From assembly GCA_037046615.1 (NCBI GenBank), contig JBAOHD010000020.1, positions 1 to 64,000 of the forward strand: a DNA stretch of 64,000 nt, in the 5' to 3' direction. This DNA is from Phosphoribacter sp037046615 (lineage in GTDB: Bacteria > Actinomycetota > Actinomycetes > Actinomycetales > Dermatophilaceae). This document shows, in pieces, positions 10,314-21,061 of the stretch. Both the position numbers and the translations under genes were made by a program. Position 1 is the first letter of the stretch. Each line of letters begins with the position of its first letter. A model generated the notes under the pieces. It saw nothing but the letters and a program-made list of their open reading frames with translations, did not search any database and was not told where the DNA came from.

Positions 10314-12103
10314 GTGTTGCGCACCCACCAGGCCGGCGCCTTACGCGCCGACCACGTCGGCCAGACCGTCACCCTCACCGGCTGGGTGGCCAAGCGGCGC
10401 GATCACGGGGGAGTGGCCTTCGTCGACCTGCGCGACGCGAGTGGGATCGCCCAAGTCGTCGCCCGTGACGAGGTGCTGACCGGTGCCGCGCACGACCTGC
10501 GCAACGAGTACTGCGTCAAGGTGACCGGCGAGGTCGTCGCTCGCAGCGCCGACAACGTCAACACGGACCTGCCCACCGGGGCGATCGAGGTCGTGGCCGC
10601 GCACATCGAGGTGCTCAACGAGAGCGCCCCGCTGCCGTTCCAGATCGACGAGCGCACCACCGTCGGTGAGGAGGCCCGGCTGCGCCACCGCTATCTGGAC
10701 CTGCGCCGTCCCGGAGCCCACTCCGCCGGTGCCGCGATCCGGCTGCGTTCCAAGGTCAACGCCGCCGCGCGCGAGGTGCTCGGCGCCCGTGACTTCGTCG
10801 AGATCGAGACCCCCACGCTGACCCGGTCGACGCCAGAAGGAGCGCGGGACTTCCTCGTGCCCGCGCGGCTCGCCCCGGGCTCGCTGGTATGCCCTCCCGC
10901 AGAGCCCGCAGTTGTTCAAGCAACTGCTCATGGTCGCCGGCATGGAGCGCTACTACCAGATCGCCCGCTGCTACCGCGACGAGGACTTCCGCGCTGACCG
11001 CCAGCCGGAGTTCACCCAGCTCGACATCGAAATGTCGTTCGTCGAGCAGGACGACATCATCGAGCTCGGCGAGGCCATCGTCGCCAATATCTGGAAGCTC
11101 ATCGGTGTCGAGCTGCCCCTGCCGTTCCCGCGGATGACCTATGCCGAGGCGATGGCTCGCTACGGCTCGGACAAGCCCGACCTGCGCTTCGACCTCGAGC
11201 TGACCGACTGCACCGACTTCTTCGCCGACACCCCGTTCCGGGTGTTCCAGGCCGACTACGTCGGGGCGGTCGTCATGCCCGGCGGCGGGTCGCAGCCGCG
11301 ACGCACCTTCGACGCCTGGCAGGAGTGGGCCAAGCAGCGCGGCGCCCGAGGCCTGGCCTATGTCACGGTCGGCGACGGACGGCGAGCTCGGCGGCCCGGT
11401 CGCCAAGAACATCTCCGACACCGAGAAGGCTGGGCTCGCGGCCCACGTCGGAGCCAAGCCAGGTGACTGCATCTTCTTCGCCGCCGGCGCCGCCAAGTCC
11501 TCCAGGTCCCTCCTCGGTGCGGCGCGGCTCGAGATCGGACGACGCACCGGACTCATCGACGAGTCGGCGTGGTCCTTCCTCTGGGTGGTTGACGCGCCGT
11601 TGTTCGAGCCTGCCGGTGACGCGGTGGCCGCCGGCGACGTCGCGGTCGGCAGCGGGGCGTGGACGGCGGTGCACCACGCCTTCACCTCGCCCAAGGCCGA
11701 GTTCCTCGGCAGCTTCGACACCGACCCGGGCTCGGCCCTCGCCTACGCCTACGACATGGTGTGCAACGGCAACGAGATCGGTGGAGGCTCGATCCGGATC
11801 CACCGCCGCGACGTCCAGGAGCGGGTCTTCGCCGTCATGGGGCTCTCGCCGGAACAGTCGCAGGAGAAGTTCGGCTTCCTCCTCGACGCGTTCAAGTTCG
11901 GCGCCCCACCGCACGGTGGGATCGCCTTCGGCTGGGACCGCATCGTGTCGCTGCTGGCCGGCACCGAGTCGATCCGCGACGTCATCGCGTTCCCCAAGTC
12001 CGGCGGCGGCTTCGACCCGTTGACCTCGGCTCCGGCGCCGATCACGGCGGCGCAGCGCAAGGAGGCCGGCGTCGACGCCCGCCCCGCGGCGCCAGCGGTG
12101 TAG
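10314..12103 (+). CDS. aspS: Aspartyl-tRNA synthetase, frame broken by two apparent indels
   Basis: A class II synthetase of about 596 residues that charges tRNA-Asp (or Asp/Asn if non-discriminating). The N-terminal OB-fold anticodon domain includes VTLTGWVAKRRDHGGVAFVD. Motif 2, around RYYQIARCYRDEDFRADRQ, follows the first shift. Motif 3, GGIAFGWDRIVSLL, is near the C-terminus. Reading moves frame near 10885, where an extra C precedes the Trp-Tyr-Ala codons, and near 11377, where an extra G precedes GAC GGC GAG. Both corrections restore the conserved protein, so sequence errors are likelier than decay. It is preceded by a 171-base spacer with a TAAGAT box at 10204. Confidence 0.9.
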
Positions 12104-12118
12104 GGGGTCCGGGAGGGC

Positions 12119-14346
12119 CTACTCCTCGATGCCGTGGAGGCTGTGCCAGCGCCGCAGTGGAGCTGGTGCCCACCAGTTCCACCGGCCGAGGATGGTCATC
12201 GTCGCGGGGACGAGCAGCATCCGCACGATCGAGGCGTCGAGCAGGACAGCCGCCGTCAGAGCCAGCCCCATCTGCTTGATGACGAGCATCTTGCCGGCGA
12301 TGAATCCGGCGAAGACGATCATGACGAGCAGGGCGGCCGAGGTGATGATGCGCCCGGATCGCTGGAGCCCCAACTCGACGGCGCGGTCGTTGTCGTGCCC
12401 GTTGTGGTGGTAAAGCTCGGCGATCCGCGAGATGAGGAACAGCTCGTAGTCCATCGCGAGTCCGAAGCCGAAGGTCAACGCCAAGGGGGGGATCAGCGAT
12501 TCGATCCCGCCGGTGGAGGTGAAGCCGAGGAGTCCTTCGAGGTGACCGTTCTGGAAGATCCACGTGGCGACACCCAGGGATGCCCCCAGTGACAGGACGT
12601 TGAGGATCAGTGCCTTGGTGGGGATGACGACCGAGCCGGTCATGAGGAACAGCAGCGCGAATGTCGCGATGACGATGAGGGCCGCGGCATATGGGGCGCG
12701 CGCTGACAGCGAGCTCACGAAGTCTGCGAGCCCGGCCGCTTGCCCGCCGACCCAGGAGGGGTATGCCGGCCGGTGGTCTCGCAGCGCGGTGACCACGTCG
12801 CGGGCCGGGTCGTCGAGGGCGGCGCCGTCGGTGCGGACCGAGATCGCGGCATACTCCGGGCCCAAGGGGCCGGACCGAGACCGATCGCACGCCGGGCAGG
12901 CGTTTCACGACGTCATCGGCGTATGCCGTGGCGTCGGCGATGCTCGCGCGGCCCACGACCGTCGCCGAGGCGCCGGAGGCGAGTGGGTAGTCGGCGCCAA
13001 GGTGGTCGAAGAAGTCTCGTTGGCTGGTGCCCACCGGCATGAGTTGGTGGCCCGATGACGTGAGGCGCATCGAGAGCGTCGGGAGCGCCAGGACGACGAG
13101 CAGCCCGACACTCGCGGCGATCACGAGCCACGGGCGACGATGGACGGAGCGGGCCAAGCGGGAGAAGACGCCGTCATCAGGTGCCGCTTCGGTGCCCTTG
13201 GACAGCAGGCGCCGGGCACCGAGCGCACACAGCGCGGGGACGAGGGTGAGGCCGACGACCATGGCGATGAGGACCACGGACACGCCGGCGGCACCGATGG
13301 CCCGGATGATTTCGGCGTCGAAGACGAGCAGACCCGACAGGGAGATCGCGACGGTTAACCCCGAGAAAAACACGGTGCGCCCGGCCGTGGCGACCGCACG
13401 GCCGATGGCGGCCTGGGTGTCGGCTTGAGCGGCGGCCCGGATGTCGGCTCGAGTCGACGGCGGCGGCAGGCCGCCTTCCGGCGCCGACGCGGAGTTCCTC
13501 GCGGCAGCGGCTCACGATGAGCAAGCCGTAGTCGATGCAGAGGGCGAGCCCCAGGAGAGTCACGACGTTGACGACGGACACGTCGAGGTCCATGACGAAG
13601 GTGAAGCCGTAGAGGGCCGCGAGGGCGCCACCGATGGACACGATCGCCCCGATGATCGGCATTCCGGCGGCGATGAACCCACCGAACACGATGACCATGA
13701 CGATGAAGCTGAGCGGTAGCGCGATGCCTTCGCCGGTGCGGAGGTCGACCTCCACCTGGTGGAGGATCTCAGCGAGCAGGATGTTGCCGCCGCCGATAGC
13801 GGTGGTGGCACCGGCGGGAAGTTGGCCGCCGATGCGGTCGTAGACCGCCCGGACGGCGTTCTCCGCCGCCGTCGTCGCCTTCTTGTCGAGTGCGGGGTCG
13901 AAGGTCGTGAGCATGAGCCACCCGTCGCCGCCCTTCGCGACAAACATCGCCGCCTGTGGGTCGCGGGGGCCCTGCGGGAAGACGAACGGGTTGGCCGTGC
14001 TCGTGACGCCGGGGATCGCCATGACGTCCTTCGCGGCCGATCCAGCGACCTGAGCCACCTGGGGCGAGTCGAGGTCGACTCCCGAGATCGTCAGCATGAG
14101 ACTCGAACTCGTCGGCTCGAACTTCTGGATGATCGACCGTGCCTCGTGAGCCTCGCCGTCAACCGACATATCGCCGGAGTGCATGCGCGAGAACAGCGAC
14201 CCGCCCCCCACGCCGGCGACGGCCACCGCGAACGCGACGACCGTGAAGGTCAACCAGGCGACGACGAAGCGCCAGGGGTGTCTGACTTGGGCGGCGCCGA
14301 GCCGGGCGAGGCGCGTGTGGTCGAGCGACGGGGGAGTGCGGTTCAC
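12119..14346 (-). CDS. MMPL-family exporter (RND superfamily), frame broken by two apparent indels
   Basis: A protein of about 740 residues with two MMPL halves. Each half is a transmembrane helix, a large extracytoplasmic loop and five helices. The first half has WLTFTVVAFAVAVAGVGGGS, then FIVMVIVFGGFIAAGMPIIG and LALCIDYGLLIVSRCREELR; the second has IPPLALTFGFGLAMDYELFL and SRIAELY. The paired (C/A)IDYGL and AMDYELF segments in the fourth helix of each half are the proton-relay signature. Frame changes occur at about 13450-13495 and about 12870. It probably exports lipids or drugs; the substrate is unknown. The GTG start at 14346 opens VNRTPPSLDH. It converges on aspS with a 15-base gap. 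Confidence 0.85.
12761..12928. repeat. Cluster of three copies of the GTATGCCG / CGGCATAC octamer
   Basis: GTATGCCG lies at 12761-12768, its reverse complement CGGCATAC at 12847-12854, and GTATGCCG again at 12921-12928. They are spaced about 80 bases apart inside the MMPL gene. This is the densest local group of an octamer scattered through the whole window; see the findings. Confidence 0.8.
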
Positions 14347-14409
14347 ACGGGATAGCCTGCCACCGTGGGCGAGGGCCCAGATCACGCGAGCGAGGGGAAG
14401 GAGGGTCGT

Positions 14410-15942
14410 GTGGATCACGCCGACCTGTTCTCCCCGCCGCCGAGGGTCGGCGGCGCTCATCAGCCCTGCGGGAGCGCCGCTGATGTCCTCTTCTGCGGGT
14501 CTCGCCCCGCTCGCGGTCCGGATGCGTCCCCGCTCCCTCGATGAGGTCAAAGGACAGGCGGCGGTGTTGCGTCCTGGGAGCCCGCTGCGCCGGCTCGTCG
14601 AGGGGTCAGCCGGGGCGGTCGGCCCGATGTCGGCCATCATCTGGGGGCCGCCGGGCACCGGGAAGACGACCTTGGCGCACCTTGTCGCCACCGCCGCGGA
14701 TCGCCGTTTCGTCGAGCTGTCAGCGGTCACGGCCGGGGTCAAAGACGTCCGCGAGGTCATCGCGGCCGCAACCCGGGCGCGCGACCTCTACGGCCGGCAT
14801 ACCGTGCTCTTCCTCGACGAGATTCACCGCTTCAGCAAGGCGCAGCAGGACGCCCTCTTGCCGGCCGTCGAAAACCGCCTCGTGATCCTCGTCGCGGCAA
14901 CGACCGAAAACCCGTCGTTCAGCGTTATCGCCCCCCTGCTATCCCGCTCGGTCCTCGTCACCCTCGTGCCCCTCGGCGACGCCGACGTCGAAGCCGTCAT
15001 CGACAGGGCACTCGTCGCTCCTGAGGGGCTCGGCGGTGCATTCACCCTGGAGACGGACGCGCGCGCGCACCTCGTGCGGATTGCCGGCGGGGATGCCCGA
15101 CGGTCGCTGACGTCGCTGGAGGCAGCAGCCGGGGTGGCGCTGGACGAGATCCCCGTGGGGGCCGGGCTCACCGACGACGAGCCGACTCCGACACCGATCA
15201 CCCTCGCCCACGTCGAGCAGGCGGTCGCGCAGGCCGCCGTGCGCTACGACCGAGCTGGCGACCAGCACTACGACGTCGCCAGCGCGCTCATCAAGTCGAT
15301 GCGCGGGAGCGACGTCGACGCCGCCCTGCACTACCTCGCCCGGATGATGGAGGCGGGGGAGGACCCGAGGTTCATCGCGCGGCGCATCGTCATTGCCGCG
15401 AGCGAAGACGTCGGGATGGCCGACCCGACCGCCCTCCAGACCGCCGTGGCGGCCATGCATGCGGTCGCGCAGATCGGGATGCCGGAGGCGCGGATCATCC
15501 TCGGGCAGGCGGTCGTCCACGTCGCCATGGCGCCCAAATCCAATGCGGCCTATCTCGGCATCAACGCCGCCATCGCCGACGTGCGCGCCGGGCGCGGGGA
15601 GCGGTCCCGGTGCACCTCCGCGGGAGCGGGTATGCCGGTGCCGACCGGCTCGCGTCGGCCGCGGCTGCCGCCACCGGAGCTCGCCGTGAGGCCTACCAAT
15701 ACGCCCATGACGACCCCCGAGGGGTCGTGGAGCAGCAGTATCTTCCCGACGGTTTGCTCGCGGCCGACTACTACCAGCCCACCGACCGCGGGTTCGAGGA
15801 GCGGCTCCGGCCGCGGTGGGAATGGCTGCGCTCGGTCATCCGTGGGGCAAAAGCGGGTCCCAGCTCGGGCTCCAGCTCGGGTGCGAGCGGCCGCAGGAAT
15901 ACCGGGGACGACACGGACCCGTCGGCTAGGGTGAGCCGGTGA
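14410..15942 (+). CDS. rarA: Replication-associated recombination protein A (AAA+ ATPase), with apparent indels
   Basis: An AAA+ clamp-loader-like ATPase (RarA/MgsA) acting at stalled replication forks. Walker A IIWGPPGTGKTTLAHL, Walker B HTVLFLDEIHRFSKAQQDAL, sensor ATTENPSFSVI and a C-terminal helical domain (AASEDVGMADPTAL, PKSNAAYLGINAA) are all present. Reading needs a one-base restoration near 15600 to reach the conserved end (YQYAHDDP, QQYLPDGL). The GTG at 14410 has AAGGAGG 5 bases upstream and begins VDHADLFSP, the usual N-terminal motif. From there a second shift before residue 30 is needed. An uninterrupted alternative start is the ATG at 14483. Confidence 0.88.
15927..15941 (+). 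promoter_or_regulatory. Leaderless promoter -10 box for the DUF948 gene
   Basis: TAGGGT (15927-15932) is followed after exactly 6 bases by the GTG at 15939. It lies in the last codons of rarA. This is another TANNNT-N6-GTG arrangement without a ribosome binding site. Confidence 0.5.
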
Positions 15943-16343
15943 CTTTCGCACCGATCACTCTCGGCGATCTGGCCGGCGCCGTGGCTGCGCTCGCGTTCGC
16001 CTACCTGGTGTGGCGGCTGGGCTCAGTCATCGGCAAGGCCGGGGAGATCCTCGACGAAACCAGGCTCGGTGTGAAGGGTCTCGCCGACGGGAGCGTGCCG
16101 TTGCTCGGCGAGGTCACCTCCACGGTGGCGTCGACCAACCAGCAGTTGGCTCGGCTGGACACCGTCACCACCCATCTGGCCCATGTCACGGCCAATGTCA
16201 GCGCCCTGACGTCCCTCATTGCGGCCACCCTCGGTGGGCCGCTGATCAAGGTGGCAGCCTTCACGTATGGCGTGCGGCGCGCCTTCGGCGACCGGCGAGA
16301 GGCTGGCCGGCCCACGAATGCGAACGAGACTGGCCGTGGCTGA
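15939..16343 (+). CDS. DUF948-family membrane-anchored protein
   Basis: A 134-residue protein. A transmembrane helix covers about residues 8-27 (GDLAGAVAALAFAYLVWRLG). A long amphipathic helix follows, with VASTNQQLARLDTVTTHLAHV, typical of DUF948. The C-terminus is charged and includes YGVRRAFGDRRE. Function is unknown. The same pair of small membrane-associated genes precedes alaS in many Actinobacteria. The GTG start overlaps the rarA stop by 4 bases. Confidence 0.75.
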   Translation: MTFAPITLGDLAGAVAALAFAYLVWRLGSVIGKAGEILDETRLGVKGLADGSVPLLGEVTSTVASTNQQLARLDTVTTHLAHVTANVSALTSLIAATLGGPLIKVAAFTYGVRRAFGDRREAGRPTNANETGRG

Positions 16344-16551
16344 TCGTCGGTCGCCCCGTGCGGACAGCCACCCTGGGCAGGCGCGGTTTTCCCTCGGCGC
16401 CTTCGTGAGGGATGTGCGCGCACACATGACCGAGCGCGAGGGCCAACTCCGCCAGGCTCTCGGACTGGATGGCGCAGACTCGGACGAATCCGTGGACCCT
16501 GCGAAGGCACGCGCGCTCCTCGACGACCCGGCAGGCTGGCGAGCTAGGTAG
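16318..16551 (+). CDS. Small protein similar to the end of DUF6167 proteins
   Basis: A 77-residue protein whose second half, FVRDVRAHMTEREGQLRQAL followed by GLDGADSD, resembles the C-terminal helix of the DUF6167 proteins that usually follow the DUF948 gene before alaS. The N-terminal transmembrane helix of that family is not visible here, so the protein is either short or the start is unclear. A GTG at 16336 would give 71 residues. It overlaps the preceding gene. Family assignment is tentative. Confidence 0.5.
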   Translation: MRTRLAVADRRSPRADSHPGQARFSLGAFVRDVRAHMTEREGQLRQALGLDGADSDESVDPAKARALLDDPAGWRAR

Positions 16552-16662
16552 GGCCCGCGACGACCATCGTTGGCCCCTCCCGTCCGCGCACCGCAGACCC
16601 TCCCGCACCGCAGACCTTCCCGCACGGCATACCCGACGAAGCACGAGCAAGGAACCACACGC

Positions 16663-19359
16663 ATGGATACCGCCGAAATCAGGCGCCGCTGGCTGACCTT
16701 CTTCGAACGCAAGGGGCACACGGTCGTCCCGAGCGCCCCGCTGATCTACGACGACCCCAACTTGCTGTTCGTCAATGCCGGCATGGTGCCGTTCAAGCCC
16801 TACTTCCTCGGTCACGAGACGCCTCCCTTCGCCCGGGCCACGAGTGTCCAGAAATGCGTCCGCACCGGCGACATCGATGAAGTCGGCAAGACCTCACGGC
16901 ACGGCACGTTCTTCCAGATGAATGGCAACTTCTCGTTCGGCGACTACTTCAAGGCCGGCGCGATCGAGCTGGCGTGGGAGTTGCTCACGACCCCCGTCGA
17001 CGACGGTGGTTATGGGCTCGACGGACACCGGCTCTGGGCGACGGTCTATCACGACGACGACGAGGCGGCCGACCTCTGGGTGCAGCTGACCGACATTCCG
17101 GCCGAGCGCATCGTGCGCCGCGGGATGGCCGACAACTTCTGGTCCATGGGCGTGCCCGGTCCCTGCGGTCCCTGTAGCGAGATCTACTACGACCGGGGTC
17201 CGGAATACGGCCGCGAGGGTGGGCCAGCCGTCGACGAAGACCGTTACCTCGAGGTCTGGAACCTCGTGTTCATGCAGAACATCCGCGGAGAGGGCAGCGG
17301 CAAGGAGGGCTTCCCGATCCTTGGGGACCTCCCCGCCAAGAACGTCGACACGGGGATGGGCCTGGAACGGATGGCCTCGCTCCTGCAGGGCGTCGACAAC
17401 CTGTACGAGATCGACGAGGTCTTCCCGGTCCTTGCCAAAGCGGCGCAGATGACCGGCAAGGTCTACGGGTCGCACTCGGGCAAGGATGCCGCGACGAGCC
17501 ACCCCGACGACGTCCGGTTGCGGGTCGTCGCCGACCACGTGCGTTCCTCGCTCATGCTCATCGGTGACGGGGTCACGCCAGGCAACGAGGGCCGCGGCTA
17601 TGTCTTGCGTCGGATGCTCCGTCGCGCGGTGCGTTCGATGCGCCTGCTTGGCTTCGACGAGCCGGCGCTGCCACACCTGCTTCCCGTGAGCATGGAGCGG
17701 ATGAGCAAGTCCTACCCCAACCTCCAGGACGACTGGGAGCGGATCTCGACGATCGCGTATGCCGAGGAGCAGGCCTTCCGCCGGACGCTCGCCTCGGGCA
17801 CGACGATCCTCGACACCGCCGTGGCCCGCCTCAAGACGAGTGGTTCCACAGCGCTGTCCGGGGCGCAGGCGTTCGCCCTCCACGACACCTACGGCTTCCC
17901 CATCGACCTCACCCTGGAGATGGCCGCCGAACAGGGCGTCCAGGTCGACGAGGCCGGGTTCCGCCGCCTCATGACCGAGCAGCGCGACCGCGCCAAAGCG
18001 GACGCCAAGGCCAAGAAGAGCGGTCACGGCGACACCGGGGTTTACCGCGAGGTCGCCGACGCGATCGGTCACCCGGTGGAGTTCACCGGCTACGACGAGG
18101 TCGTGTCCGAGGGCCGCGTGGCTGGCCTCGTCCGCGACGGCGTCCTCGTGCGCAGCGTCGGTCCCGGCGAGCAGGTCGAACTCATCCTCGATCGCACCCC
18201 CTTCTATGCCGAAGGCGGGGGGCAACTCGCCGATGGTGGGCGGATCGAACTCGCCGGCGGCGCCATCGTCGAGGTGCGCGACGTCCAGAGCCCGATCACC
18301 GGGCTGTCGGTGCACCGCGCCACCGTCGTCCTCGGCGAGGTCACCGTCGGGGAGCCCGCGCACGCGTCGGTCGATATCGAACGCCGCCGGTCGATCTCCC
18401 GCGCCCACACCGCGACTCACATGGTCCACAAAGCGATCCGGGAAGCTCTTGGTGACACCGCGACCCAGGCGGGCTCAGAGAACGCCCCAGGACGCTTCCG
18501 CTTCGACTTCAATGCCCAGCACGCCGTGCCGGCTTCGTTGCTGCGCGACATCGAGGCGCGCGTCAACGCCCTGCTCCTGGAGGACCTCGCCGTCCACGCC
18601 GAGGTCATGACCCAGGACCAGGCCCGAGAGATCGGGGCGATGGCCCTATTCGGCGAGAAGTACGGCAACGCCGTGCGTGTTGTGTCGGTCGGCGATTGGG
18701 CGCGGGAACTCTGTGGTGGCACCCACGCGCAACGCTCCAGCCAACTCGGCGTCGTCAAGCTCCTGGGCGAGGCGTCGATCGGCTCCGGCGTGCGTCGCGT
18801 TGAGGCGCTCGTGGGGGCCGATGCCTACACCTTCCTCGCGCGGGAGCACGCCATCGTCGGCCAGCTGACCGACGTCCTCAAAGGGCGGCCTGAGGAGTTG
18901 CCCGAGCGGGTCAACGGCATCGTCAGCCGCCTGCGGGAGGCCGAGCGGGAGCTCGCTGTGGTCCGGCAACAGCAAGCCCTCGCCGTGGCCCCCACGCTCG
19001 TCGCGTCCGCTCGCGATGTGGCGGGGCTCGCCCTGGTCACCCATGACGCCGGTGACTCCATGTCGGCCGATGACCTGCGCACCCTCGTCCTCGATGTCCG
19101 CGGCCGTCTTGGTCAGGAGCGCGCGTCCGTTGTCGCGATGACCACGGCCAGCGGCGGCAAACCGGTCGTCGTCGTCGCCACGTCAGGGCCCGCGCGTGAG
19201 CGCGGCGTCAAAGCGGGCGCCCTCGTGCGTCTCGCGGCACAGGTGCTCGGGGGCGGGGGCGGTGGCAAGGACGACCTCGCCCAAGGTGGGGGCACGGACG
19301 CCTCACGGACCGGTGCCGCGCTGGGAGCGGTCGAAGAACATCTCCGCGGGCTGGCCTGA
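16663..19359 (+). CDS. alaS: Alanyl-tRNA synthetase
   Basis: An 898-residue AlaRS in one clean frame. The catalytic class II core opens with IRRRWLTFFERKGHTVVPSA and includes FVNAGMVPFKPYFLG and GMGLERMASLLQG. The editing domain carries HTATHMVHKAIREAL and the zinc-binding CGGTHAQ. The Gly-rich GGGGGGKDDLAQGGG marks the C-Ala domain. The ATG at 16663 is chosen because MDTAEIRRRW matches the family's start; the frame is open upstream by chance. A CGGCATAC copy lies in the leader at 16625. RuvX follows 4 bases after the stop. Confidence 0.97.
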   Translation: MDTAEIRRRWLTFFERKGHTVVPSAPLIYDDPNLLFVNAGMVPFKPYFLGHETPPFARATSVQKCVRTGDIDEVGKTSRHGTFFQMNGNFSFGDYFKAGAIELAWELLTTPVDDGGYGLDGHRLWATVYHDDDEAADLWVQLTDIPAERIVRRGMADNFWSMGVPGPCGPCSEIYYDRGPEYGREGGPAVDEDRYLEVWNLVFMQNIRGEGSGKEGFPILGDLPAKNVDTGMGLERMASLLQGVDNLYEIDEVFPVLAKAAQMTGKVYGSHSGKDAATSHPDDVRLRVVADHVRSSLMLIGDGVTPGNEGRGYVLRRMLRRAVRSMRLLGFDEPALPHLLPVSMERMSKSYPNLQDDWERISTIAYAEEQAFRRTLASGTTILDTAVARLKTSGSTALSGAQAFALHDTYGFPIDLTLEMAAEQGVQVDEAGFRRLMTEQRDRAKADAKAKKSGHGDTGVYREVADAIGHPVEFTGYDEVVSEGRVAGLVRDGVLVRSVGPGEQVELILDRTPFYAEGGGQLADGGRIELAGGAIVEVRDVQSPITGLSVHRATVVLGEVTVGEPAHASVDIERRRSISRAHTATHMVHKAIREALGDTATQAGSENAPGRFRFDFNAQHAVPASLLRDIEARVNALLLEDLAVHAEVMTQDQAREIGAMALFGEKYGNAVRVVSVGDWARELCGGTHAQRSSQLGVVKLLGEASIGSGVRRVEALVGADAYTFLAREHAIVGQLTDVLKGRPEELPERVNGIVSRLREAERELAVVRQQQALAVAPTLVASARDVAGLALVTHDAGDSMSADDLRTLVLDVRGRLGQERASVVAMTTASGGKPVVVVATSGPARERGVKAGALVRLAAQVLGGGGGGKDDLAQGGGTDASRTGAALGAVEEHLRGLA

Positions 19360-19363
19360 CCCG

Positions 19364-19861
19364 GTGACACCGGGCCGGTGGCTCGGCGTCGACGTCGGAG
19401 CCGTGCGAGTCGGGGTCGCCGAGAGCGACCCCGACGGGATCCTCGCCACCCCGGTGAGCACCCTGGAACGGGACCTCGGCCCCGAGGCGCGGGACCGGCA
19501 TACCATCGCCGGGATCGTCAGAGAACGCGCGGTGACCCTCGTCGTCGTCGGGCTGCCGCGGTCGATGCGAGGGGAAGACGGCGAGGCTGCGCGACTCGCC
19601 CGAGAATATGCGCAGGAGCTTGCCGGGCTCGTGGCTCCGGTCCGCGTACGGTTGGTCGATGAACGGCTCACGACGGTGCAATCGCATCGTCACCTCCAGG
19701 CGAGTGGGCGCCGGGAGCGAGACCATCGTGCCGTCGTCGATCAGGTCGCGGCCGTCCTGATCCTGCAGGGGGCCGTGGAGTCTTCCCGTCTGACGGGGCG
19801 GCTTCCCGGCGAGGTCGTCGAGACGGGAGGGCGCAAGCCCCGGAGGAAGGGACGAGGATGA
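19364..19861 (+). CDS. ruvX: RuvX/YqgF Holliday-junction resolvase-like RNase H-fold protein
   Basis: A 165-residue protein. The RNase H-fold first strand LGVDVGAVRVGVAESDPDG carries the catalytic Asp. VVVGLPRSMRGEDG follows, then VRLVDERLTTVQSHRHL and AVVDQVAAVLIL with the other acidic residues. YqgF proteins process 16S/23S rRNA precursors and were proposed as resolvases; which applies here is not decided. It lies between alaS and mltG, the standard actinobacterial order. The GTG start is 4 bases after alaS, and the stop overlaps mltG (ATGA). Confidence 0.9.
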   Translation: MTPGRWLGVDVGAVRVGVAESDPDGILATPVSTLERDLGPEARDRHTIAGIVRERAVTLVVVGLPRSMRGEDGEAARLAREYAQELAGLVAPVRVRLVDERLTTVQSHRHLQASGRRERDHRAVVDQVAAVLILQGAVESSRLTGRLPGEVVETGGRKPRRKGRG

Positions 19862-21060
19862 GCGACCGGACCCACGGTCCCCACCCCGAGGATGAGCTGT
19901 TCGGCCCCCACGGCGACATCGTCGACGATTTCCTGCCTGGCGCCGTGGACGACCCAGGCGTTGCCGAGCCTCCGATCCAGAGTCGACGGCAACTCCACGC
20001 CCGCCGGACCCGACGCAAGAGCAAGCGCGGGCTGGTCCTCCTCGTGGTCCTCGCGCTCCTGGCCGGTGCTGGCTACCTCGGGTACACCGTCCTCCGGCCA
20101 CTCATGCAGGGTGCCACCAACGACTACCCCGGACCCGGCACCGACCAGGTCGCCTTCGTCGTCAGGGACGGCGACACCGGGCGGGTCATGGCGAGCAACC
20201 TCGAGAAGGCCGGCGTCATCAAGACCGCGAAGGTCTTCGTCGAGGCCTTCACCGCCGAGCCCAAGTCAGCCGCCATCCAGCCGGGTGAATACCTGGTCAA
20301 GAAGGAGATGAAGGCCGCCGACGTCCTGGCGATCCTCGTCGATCCCAAAAACCGTCAAGCTCCCAAGGTCACCATCCGCGAAGGCCTCTGGGCACAGGAG
20401 ATCTACCTCGTGCTGTCCAAGGCGACGGGCAAACCCGTCAGCGACTACGAGGCCGCCGCCAAGGACGCAGTCGCCCTCGGCCTGCCGACCTCGGCCAAGG
20501 GCAACATCGAGGGGTATCTCTTCCCGGCCACCTACGAGTTCTCCTCGAAGAACTCGGCCGCCGAGCAACTCCGGACGATGGTCGCCAAATCAGTCAGCGA
20601 GATGACCAAGCTCGGCATCACCCCGGAGCAGGCCCCGCGCATCCTCACGATTGCCAGCATCATCGAAGCCGAGGCCAGCCGAGCCGAAGACCGGCCGAAG
20701 GTCGCCCGAGTGGTGCTCAACCGCCTGGCGCTGCCCATGCGGCTGCAGTTGGACTCCACGGTGAGCTACGGCGTCAAGCACCGCGCGCTGACGACCACCG
20801 ATGCCGAACGCGCGGACAAGAACCCGTGGAACACCTACGTCAATGACGGCCTTCCCGGGGGCCCGATCTCCAACCCGGGGGTCTCGTCACTGACAGCGGC
20901 CCTCAACCCCGGCACCGGCCCGTGGCTGTATTTCGTCGCGACCAACCCGGCCTACGGCGAGACGAAGTTCGCGACCACTCAGGCCGAGCACGATCGCAAC
21001 GTCGCGGAGTTCCAAGCGTGGTGCCAGAAGCCCGAGAACTCGGGCAAGTGCTCGCGCTGA
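19858..21060 (+). CDS. mltG: Endolytic murein transglycosylase MltG
   Basis: A 400-residue YceG-like protein. A cytoplasmic acidic/basic N-terminus of about 58 residues precedes one transmembrane helix (LVLLVVLALLAGAGYLGYTV). The outer part has a LysM-like segment and the catalytic core. The catalytic glutamate lies in IASIIEAEASRAEDRPKVA. It is followed by LNRLALPMRLQLDSTVSYG and NPGVSSLTAALNP. MltG cleaves nascent peptidoglycan strands and sets glycan length. It is coupled to ruvX by a 4-base overlap, and aroE starts 1 base after its stop. Confidence 0.93.
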   Translation: MSDRTHGPHPEDELFGPHGDIVDDFLPGAVDDPGVAEPPIQSRRQLHARRTRRKSKRGLVLLVVLALLAGAGYLGYTVLRPLMQGATNDYPGPGTDQVAFVVRDGDTGRVMASNLEKAGVIKTAKVFVEAFTAEPKSAAIQPGEYLVKKEMKAADVLAILVDPKNRQAPKVTIREGLWAQEIYLVLSKATGKPVSDYEAAAKDAVALGLPTSAKGNIEGYLFPATYEFSSKNSAAEQLRTMVAKSVSEMTKLGITPEQAPRILTIASIIEAEASRAEDRPKVARVVLNRLALPMRLQLDSTVSYGVKHRALTTTDAERADKNPWNTYVNDGLPGGPISNPGVSSLTAALNPGTGPWLYFVATNPAYGETKFATTQAEHDRNVAEFQAWCQKPENSGKCSR

Positions 21061-21061
21061 C